Assembly (NCBI GenBank): GCA_030041335.1
Contig: JASHOB010000196.1
Coordinates: 124,001-188,000 of the forward strand
Reading direction: 5' to 3'
Length of the DNA stretch: 64,000 nucleotides
Origin: Alphaproteobacteria bacterium
Lineage (GTDB): Bacteria; Pseudomonadota; Alphaproteobacteria; ATCC43930; CGMCC-115725
A model generated the notes under the pieces. It did no database searches. It was not told the origin of the DNA and saw nothing but the letters and a program-made list of their open reading frames with translations. Shown here in pieces: positions 33,191 through 41,727 of the stretch. Both the position numbers and the translations under genes were made by a program. Numbering within the stretch: the stretch's first letter is position 1; each line of letters starts with the position of its first letter.

Positions 33191-33633
33191 AGAGCGGCGT
33201 CGCCTTGCTGTGCGGACTGATGTTCGGCGCCGGTCTGATGATCTCGGGCATGACCGAGCCGCAAAAGGTTCTGGGCTTTCTCGATATCCTCGGTCCCTGG
33301 GATCCGAGCCTGATCGTTGTCATGGCCGCGGCGTTGGTTGTCACCTTTGCCGGCTTCATGGCGGTCCGGCGCCGGGCGACCCCGCTCTTCGCGGCGACGC
33401 TGGCGTGGCCCTCCAACCGCGAAGTCGATACGCCGCTCATCGGCGGGGCGGCATTGTTCGGCATCGGCTGGGGCTTGGTGGGCTTGTGTCCCGGCCCGGC
33501 GATCGCCGATCTTTCGACCGGCTCATCCCCGATTGTCCTCTTTGCCGGGGCGATGGCGGCGGGCATGGTCGCGCGCAACCTGATGAACCGTCGCCGCGCG
33601 ACGACCGACGCATCGGCGCCCGAACCGGGCTGA
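33187..33633 (+). CDS. YeeE/YedE family (DUF395) transporter, second half
   Basis: A 148-residue membrane protein with about four helices and the partner motifs of a split YeeE/YedE transporter: GLMFGAGLMISGMTEPQKVLGFLD, a central VDTPLIGGAALFGIGWGLVGLCPGPAI with the second conserved cysteine, and LFAGAMAAGMVAR. It starts with GTG overlapping the first half. No sulfurtransferase, persulfide dioxygenase or BigR-type regulator is adjacent, unlike the usual arrangement. It ends one base from the convergent sensor kinase. Confidence 0.88.
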   Translation: MKSGVALLCGLMFGAGLMISGMTEPQKVLGFLDILGPWDPSLIVVMAAALVVTFAGFMAVRRRATPLFAATLAWPSNREVDTPLIGGAALFGIGWGLVGLCPGPAIADLSTGSSPIVLFAGAMAAGMVARNLMNRRRATTDASAPEPG

Positions 33634-35022
33634 TCACGCCGGCAGGCTCAGTTGAAACAACGTGCCGTCGGCGCCGCTGCGGCCGAGGGTGATGTCGCCG
33701 CCATGCGCCCTTAGAATCTCGCGGGCGATGGCGAGGCCGAGTCCCATCCCGCCCGGCCGTGCCGATCCCGCGAAGGGCCGGAACAAATTGTCGCGCGCCT
33801 TGGGTGCGAGGCCGGGACCGTCGTCGGCGACATCGATCATCACGAGCCGGTCGCCGTTATGGGCCGAGATGATGACGCAATTGGCGCCGGCCTCGACCGC
33901 ATTGCGCGACAGATTGAGAAGGACGCGGAAAAGTTGGTCGCGATCGGCCCGCACCGCCAGGTCGGGCGGCACGTTGTCGATCAGCCGATGCGGGTCGCCC
34001 TCGGCGCCGTTCTCGACCACGGGCGCCAGTTCCATGACCAGCGGCTGCAGCGGAAAGTCCTTGATATTGAGCGGCGCCGCGCCTTCGCGGGTATAGCCGA
34101 GCGTGCCGACACAGAGCGCCACGGCACGATCGATGGCGGCAATCAGGCTGGGCAAAACCCGTTTGACCTCCGGCACGTTGATGCCGGCGAGGCCGTCCGA
34201 CATCAGGCGCACGGTGCTCAGGATGTTTTTCAGATCGTGGCTGATCTTGGTGACGGTCGTACCCAAGGCGACAAGCCGCTCATTCTGCCGCAACGCGGCG
34301 AGCACCGTGCGTTGCATGCGCGCCAGTTCGTGCTGCGCCAAGCCGATCTCGTCGGGCGCGCCGATCGGCACCAGAATCGCGGCGTCCTCGGGGTTGTCGC
34401 GAAATGCCGTCATGCTCTGGGTCAGACGCCGCATGCGCCGAACCACCAGCCATTGCAGACAGAAATAAAGCAGTACCGAGGCGATGAGCGAGGTGATCAT
34501 CGAGACCGTCAGGACGCGCTCGGCGTACTTGAGGATGGCGGCGCGCACGGGCGCCTCATCCAAGAGCGCCTCGACCACCACGCCCTTCTCCTTCGGGGAG
34601 ATGTCGAGGACGCGCAACACCCGGTCGCCGCTGTCCGTGAGTGCCCTGGCGGCATCGGCGACCAGCATCGGCAGCATCGCGTTGCGCAGGTCGTAGGTGG
34701 CATCGACCTTTGGAGGCATCGGCGAGTCGAGCATCAATGTGGTGTTGTCGAGGCGGTGGAGCACGATCCCGTGCGCGCCGACGCGCTGCAGCAATTTCTT
34801 GGCGAGACCGGGGCTGACCTCGTTGTTCGGCGTGGCCTCAAGCGCCAATGCCGCCAGATGGGCTTCGCCCAAAACCATGCGCAGGTAATCGCGCCGGAAC
34901 ATCGCCACCGACGGCACCAGGATTAAGACCTCGCTGAGCATGAAAAACGCGAGGGTCAGCAGCAGCAGCCGGACCGACAGGCTCGCGCCAATTCGCGGTC
35001 GTGACGAAGCGGCGGGCGTCAT
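33634..35022 (-). CDS. Membrane sensor histidine kinase (orphan in this window)
   Basis: A 462-residue inner-membrane kinase with a helix near the N-terminus (VRLLLLTLAFFMLSEVLILVP), a periplasmic domain of about 130 residues, a second helix (VSMITSLIASVLLYFCLQWL), a HAMP-like linker, and a kinase core. The H-box is KISHDLKN, the N-box NLSRNAVEAG, G1 is DDGPGLAP and G2 GGMGLGLAIA. No response regulator adjoins it; the convergent neighbour is the sulfur transporter and the divergent neighbour a MaoC hydratase. It may signal to a distant regulator. Confidence 0.9.
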   Translation of the reverse strand: MTPAASSRPRIGASLSVRLLLLTLAFFMLSEVLILVPSVAMFRRDYLRMVLGEAHLAALALEATPNNEVSPGLAKKLLQRVGAHGIVLHRLDNTTLMLDSPMPPKVDATYDLRNAMLPMLVADAARALTDSGDRVLRVLDISPKEKGVVVEALLDEAPVRAAILKYAERVLTVSMITSLIASVLLYFCLQWLVVRRMRRLTQSMTAFRDNPEDAAILVPIGAPDEIGLAQHELARMQRTVLAALRQNERLVALGTTVTKISHDLKNILSTVRLMSDGLAGINVPEVKRVLPSLIAAIDRAVALCVGTLGYTREGAAPLNIKDFPLQPLVMELAPVVENGAEGDPHRLIDNVPPDLAVRADRDQLFRVLLNLSRNAVEAGANCVIISAHNGDRLVMIDVADDGPGLAPKARDNLFRPFAGSARPGGMGLGLAIAREILRAHGGDITLGRSGADGTLFQLSLPA

Positions 35023-35077
35023 GGCGCAATGTTAACGCCAAATGGTCAAAGAAACAGCGGAGTCGGCCCGCTCTTGC

Positions 35078-35094
35078 TTGCTGCGATGCAGCAA
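35078..35094. promoter_or_regulatory. PhaR-type operator (TTGCTGC-GAT-GCAGCAA)
   Basis: A perfect 7-3-7 inverted repeat, 47 bases before the hydratase start codon and 55 before the divergent kinase start. It fits the CTGC-N3/4-GCAG motif described for PhaR, the repressor of polyhydroxybutyrate granule genes in Paracoccus and Rhodobacter. PhaR itself is not in the window. Confidence 0.6.
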
Positions 35095-35140
35095 TCCATC
35101 TATGTTGCGCCGCTTTCACAGCGGTTAGGAGTTTTGTTGC

Positions 35141-35590
35141 ATGCCCGACAGTGGAATGAAGATAGCGGAAAGACCCGGGTTCTTCTATGAAGAATTGTAT
35201 ATCGGCCAAACCGCTCGACAAGAGCGGGTGGTGGACGATACCTTGATCCGGCAATTTACGGCTCTGTCAGGCGACAACAATCCCGTCCATCTCGATGAGG
35301 ATTATGCGCGCAAGACCCGCTTCGGCGGCCGCATCGCCCAAGGAATGCTGGGCGCGACCTTTATCTCGGCCGTGATTGGCAGCCGCCTTCCCGGTCACGG
35401 CACGATCTATCTGTCCCAGAACCTAAAGTTTCTTGCCCCGGTGCGGATCGGCGACAAAGTCACCACCGAGGTTACCATCACCGAGTTGCGGCCGGAAAAA
35501 TCGCGCGCCGTCCTCAAGACGATCTGCCGGGTCGGCGACACCGTGACGATTGCCGGCGAGGCCCTGGTGATGGTGCCGAAACGCGGCTAA
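35141..35590 (+). CDS. MaoC-family (R)-specific enoyl-CoA hydratase, PhaJ-like
   Basis: A 149-residue hot-dog-fold protein with the hydratase-2 motif SGDNNPVHLDEDYA (catalytic Asp and His). Further family features are TRFGGRIAQGMLGATFISAVIG and NLKFLAPVRIGD. PhaJ-type enzymes turn trans-2-enoyl-CoA into (R)-3-hydroxyacyl-CoA and so feed fatty-acid intermediates into polyhydroxyalkanoate synthesis. The PhaR-type palindrome in front supports that role. The ATG has a ribosome-binding site (TTAGGAG). MaoC genes upstream of ribF are common in Alphaproteobacteria. Confidence 0.88.
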   Translation: MPDSGMKIAERPGFFYEELYIGQTARQERVVDDTLIRQFTALSGDNNPVHLDEDYARKTRFGGRIAQGMLGATFISAVIGSRLPGHGTIYLSQNLKFLAPVRIGDKVTTEVTITELRPEKSRAVLKTICRVGDTVTIAGEALVMVPKRG

Positions 35591-35602
35591 AACCGCGTCA
35601 CC

Positions 35603-36538
35603 ATGCAGTTGTTTCGCCATGCGACCGCCGGCGTAGCCAGAGGAGCGGTGATCGCGATCGGAAATTTCGACGGCGTCCATCGCGGGCACCGCGCGGTGAT
35701 CGCCGAGGCCAAGCGCATTGCCGCCCACGAAGGCGCCCCGTTCGGGATTCTGACATTCGAGCCGCATCCGCGCAGCGTGTTCGTGCCGAACAGCCCGCCG
35801 TTTCGCCTGACCCCGTTCCGCGCCAAGACCCGGCTGCTCGCGGAAGCCGGAACCGATGTGCTGTTCACGCTGCGCTTCGATCGCCGCTTCGCCGCCAAAA
35901 GCGCCGAAGATTTCGTTGCCGATCTGCTGGCGGCGCGGCTCGGTACCAAACACATTGTGGTGGGGCAGGACTTCACGTTTGGCCATGGCCGTGGCGGCAA
36001 TCCAGCGCTGCTGCGCGAGATGGGGGCGGCGCTCGGATTCGGCGTCACCGTTCTCGAACCGGTCGCCGATGCCAGCGGCAAGCTCGCCTCGGCGAGCCGC
36101 ATTCGCGATCATCTCGCCTCTGGCCGCCCGCGTGCGGCGGCGGCATTGCTGGGGCGCGACTGGGAAATCGAAGGTCGCGTGCAACCGGGCGACCGGCGCG
36201 GGCGCGACCTCGGCTTTCCCACCGCCAACCTGGCGATCGCGAACTATCTCCACCCGGCGCCCGGCGTTTATGCGGTGCGCGCCGGCGTCAGCGAAAACGG
36301 CACCCTCGCCTGGCATGACGGCGTCGCCAATTTCGGCAATCGCCCGACCTTCGCCGGCCAGGATTGGCGGTTTGAAACACATCTCTTCGATTATGCGGGC
36401 GATCTCTACGGCCGCCACTTGCGCGTCGCCATCGTCGAGTTCATCCGTCCCGACGCCAAGTTTGCCGGCATCGACGCGCTGGTCGCGGCGATGCGAGAGG
36501 ACGCGAAGCAGGCGCGCGCCATTCTGGCCCCGGCATGA
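35603..36538 (+). CDS. ribF: Bifunctional riboflavin kinase / FMN adenylyltransferase
   Basis: A 311-residue enzyme that makes FMN and then FAD. The N-terminal adenylyltransferase domain has IGNFDGVHRGHRAVI, TFEPHPRSVF and FTFGHGRGGN. The C-terminal flavokinase domain has GRVQPGDRRGRDLGFPTANL, PGVYAVRA, NFGNRPTF and ETHLFDY. ATG start, 12 bases after the hydratase gene. Its stop overlaps the AraC-type gene by four bases. In relatives ribF is usually directly followed by ileS; here three genes intervene. Confidence 0.95.
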   Translation: MQLFRHATAGVARGAVIAIGNFDGVHRGHRAVIAEAKRIAAHEGAPFGILTFEPHPRSVFVPNSPPFRLTPFRAKTRLLAEAGTDVLFTLRFDRRFAAKSAEDFVADLLAARLGTKHIVVGQDFTFGHGRGGNPALLREMGAALGFGVTVLEPVADASGKLASASRIRDHLASGRPRAAAALLGRDWEIEGRVQPGDRRGRDLGFPTANLAIANYLHPAPGVYAVRAGVSENGTLAWHDGVANFGNRPTFAGQDWRFETHLFDYAGDLYGRHLRVAIVEFIRPDAKFAGIDALVAAMREDAKQARAILAPA

Positions 36539-37383
36539 GCTTGCGGCTGACGCGGCAGGAGAACGAATTCGGCACCACTCAAGCGATTTTCTGCGTCCCC
36601 GATCCGCGCCTCCACCGCTACATCGAGGGCGACTACCTGGGCTGGACCGAAAATGTCATGCGCCCGGTCACCATGCGCGAGACGCCGCGGCCGATTATTC
36701 CGATGATTTTCAATCTCGGACCGGAATGGCGGCTTAGCGAAGCCGGCCGGGATCCCTACCAAGCGGATTCGTTTTTGTCCGGTTTGTGCGAGCACTACAC
36801 GCTCGTCGAGTCGACCGGACGCTCATCCTGCATGCAGGTCAATTTGACGCCAATGGGCGCGCTAAGGTTGTTGGGTGTTCCGCTGCTCGAGATCGCCGAT
36901 CGCGTCCTTGCCATCGACGAAGTGCTGGGTGCTGCGGGCCGTGATTTGAGCGCGCGTCTTCACGACGCCGCGGACTGGCCGCAGCGCTTTGCGGAGCTTG
37001 AACGTTTTTTCTTGGCACGGTTCGCCGCGGAACGCGCAACGTCGCGCGAAGCCGTTTGGGTCTGGGATAATCTGCGCCGGCATGACGGGCTGATACCGAT
37101 TGCCGCGCTTGCGGCCGATCTCGGGTGGAGCCACAAACGGCTGATCGCCGTGTTCCGCCACGAGTTCGGCTTGACACCGAAACGCGCCGCGCGGGTCATG
37201 CGCTTTGCCCGCGTCGTTCGCTGTCTCGATGGCGTGCCCGCGCCGCGCTGGGCGGCGATCGCCGCCGATTGCGGCTACTACGATCAAGCGCACCTTCACC
37301 GCGATTTCCGCCAATTCGCGGGCGCCACCCCGGCCGGTTACCTCGCTGGCCGAGCGCCAAATTACGGCGTCCCGGGCTATTAG
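36535..37383 (+). CDS. AraC-family transcriptional regulator
   Basis: A 282-residue regulator. The N-terminal two-thirds is an uncharacterised sensing region (FGTTQAIFCVPDPRLHRYIEG start, MRETPRPIIPMIFNLGPEW). The C-terminal AraC domain (about residues 180-275) has two helix-turn-helix motifs: IAALAADLGWSHKRLIAVFRHEFGL and AAIADCGYYDQAHLHRDFRQF near the end, cited here by their GWSHKRLIAVF and YYDQAHLHRDF cores. It overlaps ribF by four bases and is followed after 77 bases by a glyoxalase-like gene it probably controls. It is an addition to the ribF-ileS neighbourhood. Confidence 0.9.
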   Translation: MSLRLTRQENEFGTTQAIFCVPDPRLHRYIEGDYLGWTENVMRPVTMRETPRPIIPMIFNLGPEWRLSEAGRDPYQADSFLSGLCEHYTLVESTGRSSCMQVNLTPMGALRLLGVPLLEIADRVLAIDEVLGAAGRDLSARLHDAADWPQRFAELERFFLARFAAERATSREAVWVWDNLRRHDGLIPIAALAADLGWSHKRLIAVFRHEFGLTPKRAARVMRFARVVRCLDGVPAPRWAAIAADCGYYDQAHLHRDFRQFAGATPAGYLAGRAPNYGVPGY

Positions 37384-37460
37384 GTTCAGGTAAAATTTTT
37401 CCAATACCGGGGCCAGCCGAGCCTATACGATCGCGGCAAGCGCATCGTCAGGAGGTGGCA

Positions 37461-37862
37461 ATGCCGAAGATTCCGCCGGCAGGCATGTCCCAGGTGATTC
37501 CCTACCTTTACGTTGCCGACGTGCCGCGCGCGGTCGATTGGCTGGTGGCGGCGTTCGGCTTCGACAAAATCATGGTCGAACCGACCGGTTCGGGCCGTCA
37601 TCATGGCGAGGTCCGGTACGGCGCCGGTGTCGTCATGATGGGCACCGCGGCCGCTCAGTTCGAGAGCCAGTCGCCGGCTCGGGCAAAGGCGCATACGAGC
37701 GGCGTGTTCGTCTATGTCGAGGATGTCGACGGCCATTGTGCCCGCGCGAAGGCCGCCGGTGCAGAAATTGTCCATGACCTTCACGACGAAGCCTATGGCC
37801 GCACCTATTGGGCCCGTGATCCCGACGGGCACGATTGGTTTTTTACCCGGCCGGTGTCCTGA
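37461..37862 (+). CDS. VOC-family (glyoxalase/bleomycin resistance-like) protein
   Basis: A 133-residue single VOC unit. It starts near SQVIPYLYVADVPRAVDWLVAAFGF, has paired beta-alpha-beta-beta-beta modules, and ends DEAYGRTYWARDPDGHDWFF, the usual terminal pattern. Several metal ligands are recognisable (histidines near HHGEV; E/H near GHDWFF), but the substrate is unknown. The ATG is preceded by CAGGAGG. It lies between an AraC regulator and a cupin gene, a layout often seen in stress or metabolite-detoxification sets. Confidence 0.88.
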   Translation: MPKIPPAGMSQVIPYLYVADVPRAVDWLVAAFGFDKIMVEPTGSGRHHGEVRYGAGVVMMGTAAAQFESQSPARAKAHTSGVFVYVEDVDGHCARAKAAGAEIVHDLHDEAYGRTYWARDPDGHDWFFTRPVS

Positions 37863-37864
37863 CA

Positions 37865-38248
37865 ATGGACCAAGCTTTCGCCCTCGACCGCACCTATGTG
37901 CGGCTCGCGGACGGCGCCGCCGCGGTTCCGATCGCCGTCGACAAGGATTTCTGGCGGCGCATCGGCGAGGACGCGCAATTGCAGGAAGGGCGGCTGGTGA
38001 CGTTCTTCCATCTCGATCGCAGCAACATGCACTGGGAGATGCATCCCGCCGGTGACGAGCTCCTGTTTCTGGTTTCGGGCAAGACCGCGGTCGTGCTCGA
38101 TGACGGCAAGGCGCGACGCAAAGTGCTGTTGAAAGCAGGCGAGGCGCTCGTCGTGCCGCGCGGCGTCTGGCACACCTTGGAAATCGCGGAACCCGGGGAT
38201 CTCCTGGCAATCACGCGTGGCGCCGGCACCGAAGTCCGCGACGATTGA
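37865..38248 (+). CDS. Cupin-domain protein
   Basis: A 127-residue small beta-barrel protein of the cupin superfamily. The first motif is HWEMHPAGDELLFLVSGKTAVVLDDG, whose metal-site pattern is partly modified; the second is VVPRGVWHTLEI with a histidine. It could bind a metal or a small ligand. The ATG follows the VOC gene stop by 2 bases. It is the last of the three-gene insert between ribF and ileS. Confidence 0.85.
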   Translation: MDQAFALDRTYVRLADGAAAVPIAVDKDFWRRIGEDAQLQEGRLVTFFHLDRSNMHWEMHPAGDELLFLVSGKTAVVLDDGKARRKVLLKAGEALVVPRGVWHTLEIAEPGDLLAITRGAGTEVRDD

Positions 38249-38323
38249 CGGATTTTCGGTAGGTTCCTATCTTTGGCCACCATGGCCAAGGTTTTGCCAT
38301 GTCGGGCTCGGCGAATTAGCGGC

Positions 38324-38345
38324 CCGGTCCTCGAGTGAGGACCGG
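38324..38345 (+). other. Strong hairpin in the leader before ileS
   Basis: CCGGTCCTC and GAGGACCGG form a perfect 9-bp stem with a 4-base loop, 44 bases before the ileS start. A pyrimidine-rich stretch with two runs of T (CCCTTTTCTCCTTTTGCC) follows after about 20 bases. It may be an attenuator or end the upstream transcript. T-box control is not expected in Proteobacteria. Confidence 0.5.
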
Positions 38346-38389
38346 AAGCGCCCCGGATTCGCCCTTTTCTCCTTTTGCCGAGTTAAGCC

Positions 38390-41224
38390 ATGGCCAACGA
38401 TTACCGCGACACCGTGTTTCTGCCCTCGACCTCCTTTCCCATGAAGGCGGCGCTGCCGCTGCGCGAACCGCAATTGCTGGCGCGCTGGAAAGAGATCGAT
38501 TTGTGGCGACAGCAGCGCCAGCGTTCCAAGGGACGCCCCAAATACATCCTTCACGACGGCCCGCCTTATGCCAATGGCAACATCCATCTCGGCACCGCCC
38601 TCAACAAAATCCTGAAGGATGTCGTCAACCGCTCCCAGCAGATGCTCGGCCAGGACGCCGTTTATGTTCCCGGTTGGGACTGCCATGGCCTGCCGATCGA
38701 ATGGAAGATCGAGGAGGACTATCGCGCCAAGAAACGGCGCAAGGACGATGTGCCGGTGCTCGAGTTTCGTCGGGAATGCCGCGAGTTCGCGGCGCATTGG
38801 ATCGGCGTCCAGAGCGAGGAATTCCAGCGTCTCGGCGTAATCGGCGATTGGGATCATGCCTATACCACCATGACGCCTCACGCCGAGGCGGAGATCCTGC
38901 GCGAGATCGGCAAGTTCATGATGAATGGCGGTCTCTATCGCGGTGCCAAGCCAGTGTTGTGGTCGACGGTCGAGCAAACCGCGCTCGCCGAGGCGGAGGT
39001 GGAGTATCACGACCACGTGTCAACCACGGTTTGGGTCAAATTCCCGATCGCGCACGCGGCCAAGCCAGAGCTGGCCGGCGCCTCGCTGGTTATCTGGACA
39101 ACAACGCCATGGACGCTGCCCGGCAATCGCGCCATCGCCTACGGCGCCGCGATGGATTACCTGCTGATTGAGATCACGCACGCCACCGAGAACGCCGGCG
39201 ATCTCGTCAAGGTCGGCGACCGCATCCTTGTCTCGCTCAAGCGCTGGCCGGCGATGGAACAAGAACTGAAGCTCGGCGGCATCGTGCACGCCTCCTATAT
39301 CGGCCGCGATCTCGCGGGCACGGTGGCACGGCATCCCTTGCACGGCAAAGGCTACGATTTCGCCGTGCCGCTGTTGGCCGGCGATTTCGTCACCGAAGAA
39401 GACGGGACCGGCTTCGTCCATGTCGCGCCCGGGCACGGCACCGACGATTTCGATCTGGGTCGCAAGCACAATATTCCGGTGCCCGACACCGTGGCGGCCG
39501 ACGGCAGGTTCCTCGACACGGTGCCATTGTTCGCGGGCAAGAGCGTGTTCCGCCCCAACGGCAAGGAGGGCGACGCCAATGCCGCGGTCATCGCAGCGTT
39601 GACTGCGGCAGGCGCTCTCCTCGCGCAGGGCAAGCTTACTCACGCCTATCCGCATTCCTGGCGCTCGAAGGCGCCCCTCATCTTCCGCACCACGCCGCAA
39701 TGGTTCATCTCGATGGAGACCAATCATTTGCGAGCCACCGCGCTTGCCGCTATCGATGCCACGGCCTTTTATCCGCCGCAGGGCCGCAACCGGCTTCGCG
39801 CAATGATCGAGACGCGGCCGGATTGGTGTATCTCGCGCCAGCGTGCCTGGGGCGTGCCGATCGCGCTCTTCGTCGACCGCCAGACGGGCGAACCGCTGCG
39901 CGATCAGGATGTCATCGACCGCATCGCCGCCGCGTTCGAGAAAAGCGGCTCCGACCGCTGGTACGACACACCGGCAAGCGAGTTTCTCGGCCCGGATCGC
40001 GACCCGGCGCGCTTCGAGCAGGTGACGGATATCGTCGACGTGTGGTTTGAAAGTGGCTCGACGCATGGGTTCGTGCTGGAGGAACGGCCGGATCTGCATT
40101 GGCCGGCCTCGCTCTACCTCGAGGGCTCGGATCAGCATCGCGGCTGGTTTCACTCGTCGCTCCTCGAAGCATGCGGCACGCGCGGCCGCGCGCCGTTCGA
40201 GGCCGTGCTGACGCACGGTTTCGTGCTCGACGAGCAGGACCGTAAAATGTCGAAATCGGCGGGCAACATGGTGGTGCCGCAGGAAGTGGCAGCGCAGCAC
40301 GGCGCCGACATTCTGCGGCTTTGGGTTGTGGCATCGGACTACACCGCGGATCTCAATCTCGGCCCCGAGATCCTGAAGCGCACCATCGACGTCTATCGCC
40401 GCTTTCGCAACACGCTGCGCTATTTGCTCGGTGCGCTCGATGGCTTTTCCGCAAGGGAGGCGATCGCTCCCGGGGTCATGCCTGAGCTGGAGCACTGGGT
40501 ACTGCACCGACTCACCGAGATCGATGCCGAGATCCGAGATGCGACCGCGAGGTACGATTTCCACGCGATCTTCACGGTGCTGCATCATTTCTGTGCGGTC
40601 GATCTCTCGGCGTTTTATTTCGATGTACGCAAGGATGCGCTCTACTGCGATGCTCCGACCTCGGAGCGACGGCGGGCGGTGCGCACCACGCTCGACCTGG
40701 TGTTCACGCGTCTGGCGTGCTGGCTGGCGCCATACCTGTGCTTCACCGCCGAGGAGGCGTGGCTGACACGCCATGGCGATGGGCCAGAAACCAGCGTGCA
40801 TCTCGAGACCTATCCCGAGGTTCCCGGTGCTTGGCATGATCCGGAGCTCGCCGTTCACTACGTGAAACGGCGCGATGTGCGTCGCGTCGTTACCGGCGCT
40901 CTTGAATTGGAGCGCGCCGAAAAGCGCATCGGCTCGAGCCTTCAGGCTGCAGTCACGGTCTGGGCGGGCGAGGACTATCGCGCGGCGTTGGCGGCAATCG
41001 ATCTCGCCGAATTGTGCATCGTGTCGGAAGCGCGCGCGATCTTCGGCGATCCGCCGGCGCGGGCGTTTTCACTTCTCGAAGTGCCGGGAGTGGCGGTGAT
41101 CGTTGAACTTGCCGGCGGCGAGAAGTGCCAGCGCTGCTGGCGCGTGCTGCCCGAGGTCGGTCACCATGCCGGGCATCAGGATCTATGCAACCGTTGTGCC
41201 GATGCGGTGGAGCTTATCGCCTGA
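38390..41224 (+). CDS. ileS: Isoleucyl-tRNA synthetase
   Basis: A 944-residue class I synthetase of normal bacterial length. The HIGH signature is at about residues 60-70 (PPYANGNIHLGT), the second catalytic motif KMSKS at about residue 619 (DRKMSKSAGNMVV), and an editing domain lies between (VIWTTTPWTLPGNRAIAYG). The C-terminal zinc ribbon is intact (CQRCWRVLP and CNRCAD). It charges tRNA-Ile. The stop overlaps the lspA start by one base, so they are coupled. Confidence 0.97.
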   Translation: MANDYRDTVFLPSTSFPMKAALPLREPQLLARWKEIDLWRQQRQRSKGRPKYILHDGPPYANGNIHLGTALNKILKDVVNRSQQMLGQDAVYVPGWDCHGLPIEWKIEEDYRAKKRRKDDVPVLEFRRECREFAAHWIGVQSEEFQRLGVIGDWDHAYTTMTPHAEAEILREIGKFMMNGGLYRGAKPVLWSTVEQTALAEAEVEYHDHVSTTVWVKFPIAHAAKPELAGASLVIWTTTPWTLPGNRAIAYGAAMDYLLIEITHATENAGDLVKVGDRILVSLKRWPAMEQELKLGGIVHASYIGRDLAGTVARHPLHGKGYDFAVPLLAGDFVTEEDGTGFVHVAPGHGTDDFDLGRKHNIPVPDTVAADGRFLDTVPLFAGKSVFRPNGKEGDANAAVIAALTAAGALLAQGKLTHAYPHSWRSKAPLIFRTTPQWFISMETNHLRATALAAIDATAFYPPQGRNRLRAMIETRPDWCISRQRAWGVPIALFVDRQTGEPLRDQDVIDRIAAAFEKSGSDRWYDTPASEFLGPDRDPARFEQVTDIVDVWFESGSTHGFVLEERPDLHWPASLYLEGSDQHRGWFHSSLLEACGTRGRAPFEAVLTHGFVLDEQDRKMSKSAGNMVVPQEVAAQHGADILRLWVVASDYTADLNLGPEILKRTIDVYRRFRNTLRYLLGALDGFSAREAIAPGVMPELEHWVLHRLTEIDAEIRDATARYDFHAIFTVLHHFCAVDLSAFYFDVRKDALYCDAPTSERRRAVRTTLDLVFTRLACWLAPYLCFTAEEAWLTRHGDGPETSVHLETYPEVPGAWHDPELAVHYVKRRDVRRVVTGALELERAEKRIGSSLQAAVTVWAGEDYRAALAAIDLAELCIVSEARAIFGDPPARAFSLLEVPGVAVIVELAGGEKCQRCWRVLPEVGHHAGHQDLCNRCADAVELIA

Positions 41225-41703
41225 TGCTGATTCAGGGGATTTTGATCGCGGTCGCCGTCGCGATTCTCGATCAGCTTTCCAAATGGGGCATCATCAGTCA
41301 TTTCGCCAGCCATCCCGAGATGGCGCACCAGATCACCGTGACCGGATTCTTCAATCTGGTCTTGACCATGAATCGGGGCATCAGTTTCGGTATTTTCAAC
41401 GATCCGGATATGGGCGAGATCATCTTGGTGGTCGTGGCGGTCGTCATTGTCGCCGGCCTGCTCGTCTGGCTGCGGCGGGTCAAGTCGGGTGTTCTCGCGC
41501 TCGCCATCGGCTTTATTGTCGGCGGGGCCGTGGGAAACGCGCTTGATCGCTTGGTGCGCGGCGCCGTCGTTGATTTTCTCGACTTTCATGTCGGAGAGTG
41601 GCATCCCTTTGCCTTCAACCTCGCCGACGCCGCCATAAGCGTCGGGGTGGCGCTGTTGGTGCTCGATGGGCTGCTCGGCGGGCGGGGCCGGACAGCAGGA
41701 TAA
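41224..41703 (+). CDS. lspA: Lipoprotein signal peptidase
   Basis: A 159-residue membrane aspartic peptidase with about four helices that cleaves prolipoproteins after lipidation. The family motifs are MNRGISFGIF, GGAVGNALDRLVRGAVVDFLDFH (catalytic Asp in NALDR) and FNLADAAISVG (second catalytic Asp). ATG overlaps the ileS stop (TGATG). The longer frame from 41125 lies inside ileS and is not used. It precedes the DUF3035 lipoprotein gene, itself a likely client. Confidence 0.95.
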   Translation: MLIQGILIAVAVAILDQLSKWGIISHFASHPEMAHQITVTGFFNLVLTMNRGISFGIFNDPDMGEIILVVVAVVIVAGLLVWLRRVKSGVLALAIGFIVGGAVGNALDRLVRGAVVDFLDFHVGEWHPFAFNLADAAISVGVALLVLDGLLGGRGRTAG

Positions 41704-41727
41704 GAGAGGCGAAGGAGTCATCGATCG

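Noticed and set aside
39020-40858. 612-residue minus-strand frame inside ileS
   Set aside because: Shadow of ileS, which has intact HIGH, KMSKS and zinc motifs.
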